Below are positions 42,463 to 50,866 of a DNA stretch of 56,236 nt, in pieces (positions within the stretch are counted from its first letter, which is position 1; every line of letters starts with the position of its first letter). Under the pieces are notes generated by a model that was not told where the DNA came from, did not search any database, and saw only the letters and a list, made by a program, of their open reading frames with translations. Both the position numbers and the translations under genes were made by a program. Origin of the DNA: Aeribacillus composti (lineage in GTDB: Bacteria > Bacillota > Bacilli > Bacillales > Aeribacillaceae); contig NZ_VISS01000028.1 of the NCBI RefSeq assembly GCF_007827555.1, positions 1-56,236 of the forward strand, written 5' to 3'.

Positions 42463-43419
42463 ATCTTCTTTCGCCCATTTCGGCGCCACAGCACGTGCCA
42501 ATGCCGCATTCACAGAGTAGCTGAGCGGATCGGTGCCTTGTGGTACTTCTTTTGGAATTGAGCCGAGAACTTTTTGCGTTTTAAAAACTGTTCCAGGTGC
42601 TAGGTCAAAGAACGGGAACTGAGGCTCCGTACAGCCAATACAAGGCATTCCTGCCCGAGTTTTGGAAGATTGACGGTTCCAAAGAATGCGGTTGCATGGC
42701 GAATGAGTCATTGGACCTCGACAGCCTTGCTCATAAAAGAGACATCCTTTTCGCGTACCTTGTCCGAACTCTTCCACCGGCTCTTTCCACTCGAAATACT
42801 GCACACGCGTACAGCCCGTTTGGGTGAACGTTTTAAAGAACGTTTGCGGACGTTGAAGATCGTCTAAAACAACATCTTCCAAACGGCCAGTAGCAATGGC
42901 TACAAGAATTTGCGTCACCCAGTCGGGATGAGCCGGACAACCAGGAATGTTAATGACTGGGAGTCCACCTTTCGAACGGAACTGTGTACCAAGAAATCCC
43001 CCGCGTTCTTCTTTCATATATTGAAGACCAATCGATTCAGACGGATTCGGTTTTGTCGCCGGAATTCCACCCCAGCACGCACAATCACCGATTGCGACAA
43101 CGTATTGCGCTTTATGGGCGAAATCCCAAATCCAGTTTTTTTTCGGACGGTCCATAAGCATATCATAGTGCCCTGTTCCGTCAGGTCCCTGAATAATTGT
43201 CCCTTCTACCACCAAGATATCCAGCGGGATTTCGTCATTGAGAATTTGCTCATAAAGGCGGCGAACTTGCTCACCGAACTCCATCGACAAAGAATGGTGA
43301 TACAAAATGTTAATGCCAAAATCGGTTACTAAATCAATGATCGTTGGCTCTTCCGCATTTAAAAATGATTGAGTGTTTCCATTGCACGCACCGCCGTGCA
43401 TCCAAAGGAGATTCACCAT
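42448..43419 (-). CDS. hucS: Group 2a (Huc-type) uptake [NiFe]-hydrogenase small subunit
   Basis: This 323-residue iron-sulfur subunit begins MVNLLWMHGGACNGNTQSFL, the Huc-type N-terminus with the proximal-cluster cysteine. It has AIGDCACWGGIPA, NIPGCPAHPDWVTQIL and TGCTRVQYFEW, plus the distal part GCLFYEQGCRGPMTHSPCN and MPCIGCTEPQFPFFDLAPG, so cysteines for three clusters are present. There is no Tat signal, fitting a cytoplasmic group 2a enzyme. I prefer the start at 43419 because GGAGGTGGAG lies just upstream; the frame stays open for 73 more codons without similarity to the family. It is followed by tandem repeats. Confidence 0.93.
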   Translation of the reverse strand: MVNLLWMHGGACNGNTQSFLNAEEPTIIDLVTDFGINILYHHSLSMEFGEQVRRLYEQILNDEIPLDILVVEGTIIQGPDGTGHYDMLMDRPKKNWIWDFAHKAQYVVAIGDCACWGGIPATKPNPSESIGLQYMKEERGGFLGTQFRSKGGLPVINIPGCPAHPDWVTQILVAIATGRLEDVVLDDLQRPQTFFKTFTQTGCTRVQYFEWKEPVEEFGQGTRKGCLFYEQGCRGPMTHSPCNRILWNRQSSKTRAGMPCIGCTEPQFPFFDLAPGTVFKTQKVLGSIPKEVPQGTDPLSYSVNAALARAVAPKWAKEDMFVP

Positions 43420-43650
43420 TTTCTCCACCTCCAAAAAGTTTTTGGCAAGATTTTTCAATTTCAATACCTTTGCGCAACGAAAGTCAGAAGGTTCTGATAT
43501 TTTAAAATACATCTTCGTATAGACGCTCTCCTGTTTAGATGTCTCACTGGTGTTTGGCGACTTGTCGGCTTGATTCAAATCGTTTTCTATTTCAACCAAA
43601 CGACTCAAAATCATAGTCTTTCGCAGCGTTCTATTCATCTAAAATTTTGC

Positions 43651-44346
43651 TTATAGAGAGCCGGACGAATGAATAAATGCTGATTTATCCGCTTCCAGCT
43701 GTGAAATCCATTCGTCAATTCCTTCTCCTGTGCGAGCAGAAACTTCGTGAATGCGAATGCCTGGGCGCACCTCATTCAATGCTTCATAAAATCGTTTTCG
43801 CTGAAAATCTACCGCTTCCGCTAAATCAATTTTTGTGATAATCGCCGTATCAGCACTGTTGACAATAGTCGGATATTTTACCGGTTTATCCTCGCCCTCT
43901 GTCACGGAAAAAAGAACTACACGCTGGTTTTCTCCCAAGTCATAACTTGCGGGACAGACGAGATTTCCAACATTTTCGATAAAAAGGAAATCAAATGTTT
44001 CCAACTCCCAATCTTGCAACGTTCGCTCAATCATTTCCGCTTCCAGATGGCAAACTGTGCCAGTAGTAATTTGGCGCACTTTTGCTCCACTTTGCCGCAA
44101 GCGGTCCGCGTCGTTTTCAGTTGCTAAATCGCCAACTAAAGCGGCTGTTCGATAGCGTTTGCCAAGGCGGGTAAGCACTTCTGTAAGCAGCGTCGTTTTT
44201 CCCGCTCCAGGACTGGAAACGAGATTGACGACATAAACGCCCACGTTTTGAAACCGCTTTCTTAATTCTCTAGCAAGGAGATCATTTTTCTTCAAAACAT
44301 TCTGGCGAATTTCAACAATTCGAGGATTCAAGGTCAAATCATGCAT
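43651..44346 (-). CDS. hypB: Hydrogenase nickel-incorporation GTPase
   Basis: This 231-residue GTPase has LVSSPGAGKTTLLTE (P-loop), the metal-binding GTVCHLEAEMIERTL, FIENVGNLVCPASYDLGE and ITKIDLAEAVDF (specificity). The usual histidine-rich N-terminal nickel store is absent. It works with HypA to insert nickel into the large subunit after the iron ligands are in place. ATG 44346 (MHDLTLNPRIVEI) is behind GGTGGAG and overlaps the hypA end by 8 bases; a longer frame upstream is not supported. Confidence 0.93.
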   Translation of the reverse strand: MHDLTLNPRIVEIRQNVLKKNDLLARELRKRFQNVGVYVVNLVSSPGAGKTTLLTEVLTRLGKRYRTAALVGDLATENDADRLRQSGAKVRQITTGTVCHLEAEMIERTLQDWELETFDFLFIENVGNLVCPASYDLGENQRVVLFSVTEGEDKPVKYPTIVNSADTAIITKIDLAEAVDFQRKRFYEALNEVRPGIRIHEVSARTGEGIDEWISQLEADKSAFIHSSGSL

Positions 44347-44695
44347 TTTCTTCTCCACCTTCCAAAGCGTACAATTCCATCTCTCGTCCCGCAAGGACTT
44401 GGCCAGTTTTTGTGCCGCACGTAGGACAGCGCATAGGAAGCGGTTCAGGCAAAATCCGTTCTTCTTGGCAGTTGGGACAGAAAATGGTCACGGGGACATC
44501 TTCAATAATAAGTTTAGCCCCTTCCAAAGAAGTTCCCTGAACAACCACATCAAAAGAAAATTCTAAGGCTTCTTTTACGACACCTGATAATACTCCAAGC
44601 TTTAAAAACAGCGCTTTAACTTTCTTTATTCCCGAATTTTCCGCCGCTTCTGCCGCCAATTCAACTAAGCTTTGGGCAATAGACAACTCATGCAT
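44339..44695 (-). CDS. hypA: Hydrogenase nickel-incorporation metallochaperone
   Basis: This 118-residue protein starts MHELSIAQSLVEL, in which His2 is the nickel ligand, and has the zinc ribbon CPNCQEE...CPTCGTK. It binds nickel and passes it on with HypB. AAGGAGAT precedes ATG 44695. It overlaps the DUF1641 gene upstream by 8 bases and hypB downstream by 8 bases, so all three are coupled. Confidence 0.95.
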   Translation of the reverse strand: MHELSIAQSLVELAAEAAENSGIKKVKALFLKLGVLSGVVKEALEFSFDVVVQGTSLEGAKLIIEDVPVTIFCPNCQEERILPEPLPMRCPTCGTKTGQVLAGREMELYALEGGEENA

Positions 44696-45215
44696 CGCTG
44701 ATCTCCTTCGATAAGTTTCGTGCAAAATTAAGGACGAAATTAAGTGCAGGCTGTACTTCCGGATCGCTTAATGTCCGCATCAGACCAATAATTCCCACAC
44801 GTTTTGTTCCCGTTTCCGCTGCTTCTTTAGAGGCTTGATACAATGAACGCGACACCTTTCCAATTACTTGCACCGAGCGCACGTCCAAAACATCGGACTT
44901 GATCAGCTCTTGAACTTGCGGAGAATCGAGGAATTCTTGCATTTTATGCAACGCGGTTAAAGCATTCTCAAAACGCGTAACATATTCTGGTCTAGATATG
45001 CTTTGTCGCAAAAGAACGACAAGTTCATTGATCGAATCAGCAAATTCCGGTCCGCGTTGAAGGAAATTTTCCAGCATATCCAAAAGGAACGTTACATTCT
45101 CCAGCTTATCAAGCAAGTGGATTAGCTGCTCCATCGTTCGCGGATCTGAAAGCTTTTCAACCAACAAGTGATCAATGGACGTCTCCATAACCGCTCCTTT
45201 CCCGGCCTCCCCCAT
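44688..45215 (-). CDS. DUF1641-family protein, first gene of the hydrogenase operon
   Basis: This 175-residue, probably all-helical, soluble protein has the DUF1641 pattern: LLDKLENVTFLLDMLE, then VVLLRQSISRPEYVTRFENAL and IIGLMRTLSDPEVQPALNFVLNFARN. B. subtilis YjgD is in this family, and members are often next to formate dehydrogenases or hydrogenases, so a redox-partner or assembly role is likely but unproven. It starts behind AAGGAGGAA at ATG 45215; a second ATG nine codons in also has a good site. A possible extended -10 (TGTTAAAAT on the minus strand, 45320-45328) lies about 105 bases upstream. Confidence 0.8.
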   Translation of the reverse strand: MGEAGKGAVMETSIDHLLVEKLSDPRTMEQLIHLLDKLENVTFLLDMLENFLQRGPEFADSINELVVLLRQSISRPEYVTRFENALTALHKMQEFLDSPQVQELIKSDVLDVRSVQVIGKVSRSLYQASKEAAETGTKRVGIIGLMRTLSDPEVQPALNFVLNFARNLSKEISDA

Positions 45216-45978
45216 TTCGATTCCTCCTTCTTGGTTTTTACAGAAAAAAGTGCGTCATTTTGGAAACATTGTTGTCTTTTTTTGCTAGCTGTTAAAATAA
45301 TAATACAACAATTCAGAATATTTTAACACCATATTTTATAAAAACTATTTCAAGTTTTTGCTTCTTTGCTAATAGAATCATTCGTTGACCATACTGGATA
45401 TGAAAATATGCAAAGAGGTGAACGAAATAAAAAACTATCAAGTAAAGTTGTTTCAAGAATAGTGATAAGTTGTGGAATAAAATGATGAAAACTGATCAAT
45501 ACCTTTACCGATAAGGGTTAAATAGAATGGGTTTAGTAAAGAGCTTGAAAATTTTAGTATTTTTTGATTCATATTTTCCAAAACTGATCCGGCTCTACAC
45601 AAGAAACAGAAAGGAATTTTATGGAACATGGATGGAAGGAACGTATTTCAACTCGATTGAAACGTTCTTAATGCTTTCCAGGAGGGTTTTACACATTGCG
45701 TTTGCAAGCTTCTTGAAGTGTTTGACATAAGTCAGCCGTCGATTAGCAAGCATCTTCGCAAATTAGATTAATATAATGCAGCAAAACTTTATTTATCAGC
45801 ATCTAAAGCAAATTAGCAGTTGGATCCTCTATAGACTATAAAATGGGCTTGGACAGTTCCAGTTACTTAAACTATACTGAATGTAACCAATAGAAAGTGT
45901 AGCAAAAAATATTTTTCAAAGCGCAGTTTTTGAACTGCCGTGTGAAAAAATAGCAGGTCAATTTCAAAGCGGGGTAGA
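45216..45978. other. Divergent intergenic stretch between the hydrogenase and phn regions
   Basis: About 760 bases separate the two divergent units. Apart from the hydrogenase operon promoter near its left end and an ArsR-like remnant (45661-45771), no gene is seen. Sequence is AT-rich with no terminator hairpin found. Confidence 0.45.
45661..45771 (+). pseudogene. Remnant of an ArsR-family helix-turn-helix
   Basis: A 36-codon open piece reads NVLNAFQEGFTHCVCKLLE, then VFDISQPSISKHLRKLD and stop. This is the core of an ArsR/SmtB-type winged helix (cysteine pair as CVC, then the recognition helix SQPSISKHL). The flanking frames contain stops and there is no start with a ribosome site, so only a fragment survives. 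Confidence 0.6.
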
Positions 45979-46686
45979 ATGCAGATGGCAGAAGAAATGG
46001 AGATCATTGATAAAATCATATCAGATATTCATTCTGGCAGGTATGGGGCCAATGATAAATTACCATCCGAAAATGAGCTTGCTGACTATTTTAACGTTCC
46101 GCGAATGACAATCCGCAAAGTATACGAAAGGCTTCAGGAGATGGGATATATTTATTCAAGACAAGGAAAGGGCAGCTATGTAAAAGATCGGCAAATGCAG
46201 ATTCCGCTTGTTCTTTCCGGGGATGAAAGCTTCAGCAGGAAAATGATTAGACTTGGGCACCATTTCCGATCGAAAAACATTTTTTGCGAAGAAATCGGCT
46301 ATAATAAAGCAATCTTTCATTCTCTCGGTGCTGAGGAAACGGATCGAGTATTTAAAATAGGCAGGCTGCGCATTGTCAATAATCGACCAATTGCCTTGCA
46401 TATTTCCTACGTGGCGAAATCCGTATTTGATGATATTGATTTGTATGGCAAGGAAATCACGTCCATGTTTGATTATTATCAAAAGAAAGGCTTCACTGAA
46501 TTTGAATCGAAGTCAAGCGTGTTAAAGGTTTTATTTCCGACTAAATTCCTATGGGAAATTCTTGAATGCACCAGTTTAATTCCGCTTTTAGTGTTGGAGA
46601 CAGGATGTATCGATAAAAAAACCGGAACGGTGCTTGAACATACAGAAATTTTTTATCGGAGTGATTGCTTTAACTTTGTTATATAA
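45979..46686 (+). CDS. phnF: GntR-family regulator with UTRA domain, likely of phosphonate genes
   Basis: The 235-residue protein has an N-terminal GntR winged helix (KLPSENELADYFNVPRMTIRKVYERL, in two stretches around residues 28-55) and a C-terminal UTRA ligand-binding domain (MIRLGHHFRSKNIFCE, then KIGRLRIVNNRPIALHISYV and VLETGCIDKKTGTVLEHTEI). HutC/PhnF-type regulators with this layout control phosphonate genes in many bacteria, and it lies directly before the C-P lyase genes on the same strand. A terminator follows it, so the phn genes have their own promoter. Symbol from context only. Confidence 0.75.
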   Translation: MQMAEEMEIIDKIISDIHSGRYGANDKLPSENELADYFNVPRMTIRKVYERLQEMGYIYSRQGKGSYVKDRQMQIPLVLSGDESFSRKMIRLGHHFRSKNIFCEEIGYNKAIFHSLGAEETDRVFKIGRLRIVNNRPIALHISYVAKSVFDDIDLYGKEITSMFDYYQKKGFTEFESKSSVLKVLFPTKFLWEILECTSLIPLLVLETGCIDKKTGTVLEHTEIFYRSDCFNFVI

Positions 46687-46800
46687 AAAACTTTTGCTTT
46701 TGGGTATGTCCGATAAGTCCCTAAAATCCAACAAGTAGAGGAAAACATGCGTTTTTCTCTTCTTGTTTTTATATGCTTTCGATTTTGGATTGAAAGCAGC

Positions 46801-46833
46801 AGAGAGATTCATTCAAGGAATCTCTCTTTTTTT
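46801..46833 (+). terminator. Terminator after the GntR/UTRA gene
   Basis: AGAGAGATTC (46801-46810) pairs with GAATCTCTCT (46818-46827) over a 7-base loop, followed by a run of T through 46833. It separates the regulator transcript from the phn promoter. Confidence 0.9.
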
Positions 46834-46842
46834 GTGTGCTCA

Positions 46843-46881
46843 TTAACATTTTCTTAAAAATGCGTTTGCAAAAAATTAATA
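46843..46881 (+). promoter_or_regulatory. PhoP-box-like direct repeats before phnG
   Basis: TTAACA (46843), TTAAAA (46854), TTTGCA (46865) and TTAATA (46876) recur with exact 11-base spacing, five bases apart. B. subtilis PhoP binds TT(A/C/T)A(C/T)A repeats with this spacing in phosphate-starvation promoters. Two of the four match exactly and two have one change. They lie 90-125 bases before phnG, after the upstream terminator. Regulation by phosphate limitation is inferred. Confidence 0.6.
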
Positions 46882-46968
46882 GAATTTACTTTTTTTTAAA
46901 TTTTTTCCACTTGGCAACAAGATATGCTTAAATCAACGGAAGCAAAAAATCATGATGGAGGGGCGGAA

Positions 46969-47391
46969 ATGGAAAGAAGGCGAAGAACAGAAATTTTAAT
47001 CAACGGAAATAAGAACGTTGCCGCCACATTGGCACAACAAATTTTAGCTAAGTATGAGGTAAAAACGATTGAAAAGCCGAACAACGGTTTAGTAATGGTA
47101 AAAGTTCGGGAAACGGCAAAGAACAGTTTGTTCTACTTAGGAGAAGTTTTTGTAACAGAATGTAAAGTGGAAATTAGCGGGTATATCGGCTTCGGCATAT
47201 TAAAAGGACATGAGCCGGAATTAGCATACCATTTGGCTGTGGTCGATGCAGCTTACAATGCACAATTGCCAGAAACGGAACGATGGAATGAAGTTTTGTT
47301 GAAGGAGGAAGCAGCAATTCATGAGCAAAGAAAGAACTCCTTTATGAAAATTTTGAAGACAAAAGTAAATTTTGAAACGATGGATGTTTAA
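46969..47391 (+). CDS. phnG: C-P lyase complex subunit
   Basis: This 140-residue protein matches PhnG, including RRTEILINGNKNVAATLAQQ near the start, ISGYIGFGILKGHEPELAYHLAVVDAAY later. PhnG is a structural subunit of the PhnGHIJ core that makes ribose 1-methylphosphonate triphosphate. ATG 46969 is chosen because GGAGGGG (46955-46961) precedes it. The phn genes after it are tightly spaced, mostly overlapping or within 40 bases. Confidence 0.88.
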   Translation: MERRRRTEILINGNKNVAATLAQQILAKYEVKTIEKPNNGLVMVKVRETAKNSLFYLGEVFVTECKVEISGYIGFGILKGHEPELAYHLAVVDAAYNAQLPETERWNEVLLKEEAAIHEQRKNSFMKILKTKVNFETMDV

Positions 47392-47407
47392 AAGGAGCAG
47401 AGGTTGA

Positions 47408-48007
47408 ATGAAATTAGATTTTATTCACGATATTCAACGTGCATATCGAAAAGTTGTTGATTCCATGTCTAGGCCCGGATTGATAACAAATTTAAAAGAT
47501 GAGGCGGCCAAAGTAGATCTTGAGGCTGGCTGTTTTCCCTCGACACTTGTTCTGGCTGCAATGCTTCTAGATACTGAAGTGACCTTTAAGGTAGTTTCCG
47601 AGAAGGAAGAAGAGACAACTCGCTGGATAAACCAACTAACCTATGCAAAAGCTGATGCAGCAGAACGCGCTGATTTCGTTTTTGTACTTTATGACAAAGC
47701 TGAAGATGAACTTGGGCAAATATTACGGCGAGTAAAAACCGGCAGTCTCATCGATCCCCATGATTCAGCAACCATTATTGTTGAGGCAGATGCTGTTACG
47801 GATGGATGCGATTTCAAATTAACAGGTTCGGGCATTGAAGAAGCAAATTATGTAAATGTTTCAGTAAATGGGAATTGGATGGAAGTTCGACAGCAACAAA
47901 ACGCTGAATTTCCAATGGGGGTTGATTTAATTTTTGTGGACAAAAATCATCATCTCTTATGTCTGCCAAGGACGACGCAAATTTTATCAGAAGGGAGGAA
48001 GCTTTGA
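47408..48007 (+). CDS. phnH: C-P lyase complex subunit
   Basis: This 199-residue protein fits PhnH, with an N-terminal stretch FIHDIQRAYRKVVDSMSRPG and a central acidic, beta-rich region. PhnH associates with PhnG, I and J and is needed for growth on phosphonates; it has a PLP-transferase-like fold without the cofactor. AAAGGAG at 47391-47397 precedes the start. Its stop codon TGA shares its last base with the phnI start at 48007. Confidence 0.85.
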   Translation: MKLDFIHDIQRAYRKVVDSMSRPGLITNLKDEAAKVDLEAGCFPSTLVLAAMLLDTEVTFKVVSEKEEETTRWINQLTYAKADAAERADFVFVLYDKAEDELGQILRRVKTGSLIDPHDSATIIVEADAVTDGCDFKLTGSGIEEANYVNVSVNGNWMEVRQQQNAEFPMGVDLIFVDKNHHLLCLPRTTQILSEGRKL

Positions 48008-49113
48008 TGGGATATGTGGCAGTGAAAGGCGGAACAATTGCCATTGAGGAGTCGATTAAACGGCTGAAATATGAGCGGTTAAAAAAAGGAGTTGTTCTTG
48101 ACATTGGCAGAATTGAAGCTGGCCTGCGGGGATTGATTGATCAGGTGATGTCAGAGAGCAGTCTATATGACGAAACCCTTGCGGCGCTAGCGATCAAACA
48201 TGCTGAAGGCAATCTTGAAGAAGCGGTTTTTCTGCTTCGTGCATATCGATCCACTTTACCGCGCAAGCATTATTCGCAAATAGTTAATACAAAGGACATG
48301 AGTATCGAAAGAAGGATTTCAGCTAGTTTTAAAGATATACCAGGCGGCCAAATTTTAGGAGCTACAACTGACTACACTCATCGTTTGCTCGACTTTGACC
48401 TCATGGAGGAAACAGATGAAGATGCAGTAAATTGGCTTTCGGCCTATGAGAAGGAAATGCTCGATGAAGTGGATGAAAAACATTTTGGCAAACTGCCAAA
48501 AGTAAGTGATTACTTAAGAAAAGAAGGTTTGTTCTCGGAGTGTGTAATGGACAATACAGAGCCTGATGATGTAACGAGAAAAAGCTTGACGTTTCCTTCC
48601 ACCCGCAGTCAGCGTCTCCAAGTTTTAACAAGAGGCCAGACAGGGGCGGTGACTTCATTAGCTTATGCCGTCATTCGCGGATATGGAAGTCTTCATCCAA
48701 CAGTAGGTGAACTGCGTGTCGGCTATTTGCCGGTTTACATCGATAGCCCTTTTCATTCATTTAATAGAGAAGACGATGCTTATTATATTGGGGAAATTAA
48801 AGCAACCGAAGTCGAAATGTTAATTCCGGAAACAGTTGAGATCGGGGACGGGAAAAAGGAAATTAAGTTTGAAATCGGATATGGTCTTTGCTTTGGTCAA
48901 AATGAAACGAAAGCAATCGCAATGGGAATTTTAGACAATAGTTTGGAGAAAGGAAATAGGGACTATCCGACAGGAGACGAGGAATTTGTCCTTTATCATA
49001 TTGATTCGGTTGAATCCACCGGGTTTATTTCACATTTGAAGCTGCCTCACTATGTCACTTTCCAATCGAAGCTTGATATTGTACGCAAATCAAAAAGCAA
49101 GCAAGAAATGTAA
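48007..49113 (+). CDS. phnI: C-P lyase nucleosidase subunit
   Basis: The 368-residue protein begins MGYVAVKGGTIAIEESIK and contains RHIEL-type family stretches such as LTRGQTGAVTSLAYAVIRGYGSLHP and VGYLPVYIDSP, and GYGLCFGQNETKAIAMGILD, all shared with PhnI. With G, H and L it displaces adenine from ATP and attaches the phosphonate to ribose triphosphate. ATG 48007 follows GGGAGG (47993-47998). The E. coli protein is 354 residues; the slight extra length is at the C-terminus. Confidence 0.92.
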   Translation: MGYVAVKGGTIAIEESIKRLKYERLKKGVVLDIGRIEAGLRGLIDQVMSESSLYDETLAALAIKHAEGNLEEAVFLLRAYRSTLPRKHYSQIVNTKDMSIERRISASFKDIPGGQILGATTDYTHRLLDFDLMEETDEDAVNWLSAYEKEMLDEVDEKHFGKLPKVSDYLRKEGLFSECVMDNTEPDDVTRKSLTFPSTRSQRLQVLTRGQTGAVTSLAYAVIRGYGSLHPTVGELRVGYLPVYIDSPFHSFNREDDAYYIGEIKATEVEMLIPETVEIGDGKKEIKFEIGYGLCFGQNETKAIAMGILDNSLEKGNRDYPTGDEEFVLYHIDSVESTGFISHLKLPHYVTFQSKLDIVRKSKSKQEM

Positions 49114-49128
49114 AAAGGAGAGGAATTC

Positions 49129-49992
49129 ATGCAAATCCATTATAATTTTGCTTTTTTCGATGAAGGTTCCAAACGGGAAATTCGAAGAGCCACATTAAAA
49201 GCAATTGCCATTCCGGGCTATCAAGTTCCATTTGCATCAAGAGAAATGCCGATTGCACGCGGCTGGGGAACAGGTGGACTGCAATTAACCCTTTCTCTCA
49301 TTGGCAAAGATGATGTTTTAAAAGTAATCGACCAAGGCTCTGATGAATCCGTTAATGCGGTAAACATTAAAAAATTGGTGATGAAAACGGCGGGCATTAA
49401 AACGACGGAGGAGACGCAAGAAGCAACGATCATTCAATCAAGACATCGAATTCCAGAAATTCCTCTTACAGAAGGCCAGATACTTGTATTACAAGTACCA
49501 CTGCCTGAACCGCTGCGCGATTATGAACCGAGCGAATATAATACGAAAAGGCTTCATGCGGAGAAAGAATACAGCGGCGCATGGCTGATGCTTTTTGAAC
49601 AAATCATGAAATACGGGCATATGGCTTCGGATTTTGATCATCCTGTGATGGTGGAAAATCGGTATGTCATGGCGCCGAGTCCTATACCAAGGTTTGATAA
49701 TCCGAAAATGCACTATTCAAAGGCATTAATTTTGCTTGGAGCCGGTCGTGAAAAGAAGATATACGCTGTACCACCATACACGAAAGTCGTTTCACTTGCG
49801 TTTGACGATTATCCGTTTGAAGTGGAGAGCTTTGAAGATAAACATTGCAGACTGTGCGGCGCTACGGGAGTATATTTGGATGAATTGTTTAATGAGGAAA
49901 CAGGTGAAACCTATTACCAATGCAATGATACAAGCTATTGTTTATCAAGATTAAATGAGCAATCAGAATCAAGAGGTGTTCAACATGGATGA
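49129..49992 (+). CDS. phnJ: Radical SAM C-P lyase
   Basis: This 287-residue enzyme cleaves the carbon-phosphorus bond. Gly30 lies in KAIAIPGYQVPFASREMPIA, corresponding to the glycyl-radical residue Gly32 of E. coli. Cys240, Cys243, Cys265 and Cys271 (CRLC...YYQC...SYC) correspond to the four cysteines of the iron-sulfur site. All key residues are present, so the enzyme should be active. AAGGAGAGG (49114-49122) precedes the start. Its last 8 bases overlap phnK. Confidence 0.96.
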   Translation: MQIHYNFAFFDEGSKREIRRATLKAIAIPGYQVPFASREMPIARGWGTGGLQLTLSLIGKDDVLKVIDQGSDESVNAVNIKKLVMKTAGIKTTEETQEATIIQSRHRIPEIPLTEGQILVLQVPLPEPLRDYEPSEYNTKRLHAEKEYSGAWLMLFEQIMKYGHMASDFDHPVMVENRYVMAPSPIPRFDNPKMHYSKALILLGAGREKKIYAVPPYTKVVSLAFDDYPFEVESFEDKHCRLCGATGVYLDELFNEETGETYYQCNDTSYCLSRLNEQSESRGVQHG

Positions 49993-50830
49993 TTTAAGCA
50001 ATCCAGTATTATCGGTCAAAAAGTTAAACAAACAATTCGGACCTGGATGCAGCCAATGCGGAAAGGCGGATTCCGCCGTTTTGGTGAAAAACTTTTGCCC
50101 TGTCTGCGGTACGGTATATGCTTGCCGTGATATTTCGTTTGATCTCTATCCCGGTGAAGTATTAGGCATTGTAGGTGAAAGCGGCAGCGGTAAATCAACA
50201 TTAATGAGACAGCTATATTTTGATCAAGAGGCCACAAGCGGTGAAGTGTATATCCGATTTTATCATGATGGAAAAAAAAACGTATTAAACGAGTCCTCCC
50301 AACAAAAACGGTACATTCGCAACCATCTGATGGGGAAAGTTTACCAAAATCCGCTTCTCGGCTTGCGCATGAACTTTTCCTCCATCGGCAATATTGCTGA
50401 AAAATTAATTGCGGCAGGGAACAGGAATGTTGGACAGATGGTGTTAAGAGGACAAGTGCTGCTTGAGGAGGTAAACATTCCGCTATTTAGGATGAAGGAG
50501 GAGCCCCAAAAATTTTCGGGGGGCATGCAGCAAAGAGTTCAAATCGCCAAAGCATTGTCGAATAATCCGCCGATTCTTCTTCTCGATGAAGTAACGACCG
50601 GTCTTGATTTGTCCGTTCAAGCAAATGTTTTAGATTTGATACGGAATTTACAGAGGGAACTGAAGATAAGCATGATCGTTGTTTCCCATGATTTAGGCGT
50701 TATCAGAATGCTTGCAGACAGAACGTTCGTCATGCTGGAAGGAAAAATTATCGAGCAAGGGTTGACCGATCAAATTTTAGAAGATCCACAGCATCCTTAT
50801 ACACAGCAGCTCGTCCATTCATTATTATGA
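49985..50830 (+). CDS. phnK: C-P lyase ABC-type ATPase with Cys-rich insertion
   Basis: This 281-residue ATPase has Walker A GIVGESGSGKSTLMR, signature FSGGMQQRVQIAKAL and Walker B LLLDEV. Between the N-terminal strand and Walker A it has an insertion with four cysteines (GCSQCG ... CPVCG) that looks like a small zinc ribbon; E. coli PhnK lacks it, though similar inserts occur in other lineages. PhnK binds the PhnGHIJ core and is needed for C-P bond cleavage in vivo. ATG 49985 is behind AGAGGTG (49972-49978); ATG 49955 has no site. Confidence 0.9.
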   Translation: MDDLSNPVLSVKKLNKQFGPGCSQCGKADSAVLVKNFCPVCGTVYACRDISFDLYPGEVLGIVGESGSGKSTLMRQLYFDQEATSGEVYIRFYHDGKKNVLNESSQQKRYIRNHLMGKVYQNPLLGLRMNFSSIGNIAEKLIAAGNRNVGQMVLRGQVLLEEVNIPLFRMKEEPQKFSGGMQQRVQIAKALSNNPPILLLDEVTTGLDLSVQANVLDLIRNLQRELKISMIVVSHDLGVIRMLADRTFVMLEGKIIEQGLTDQILEDPQHPYTQQLVHSLL

Positions 50831-50866
50831 TCAATTTTTTGGACTTGTGAGAATGGAGGAAAAAAC

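Noticed and set aside
42448-43638. Tat-secreted hydrogenase small subunit
   Set aside because: The extended N-terminus has no twin-arginine signal with hydrophobic stretch, and the family start is internal behind a strong ribosome site, fitting a cytoplasmic group 2a enzyme.
45527-45730. 67-codon frame upstream of the phn regulator
   Set aside because: No ribosome site, and it overlaps an ArsR-type remnant in a different frame that has real protein similarity.
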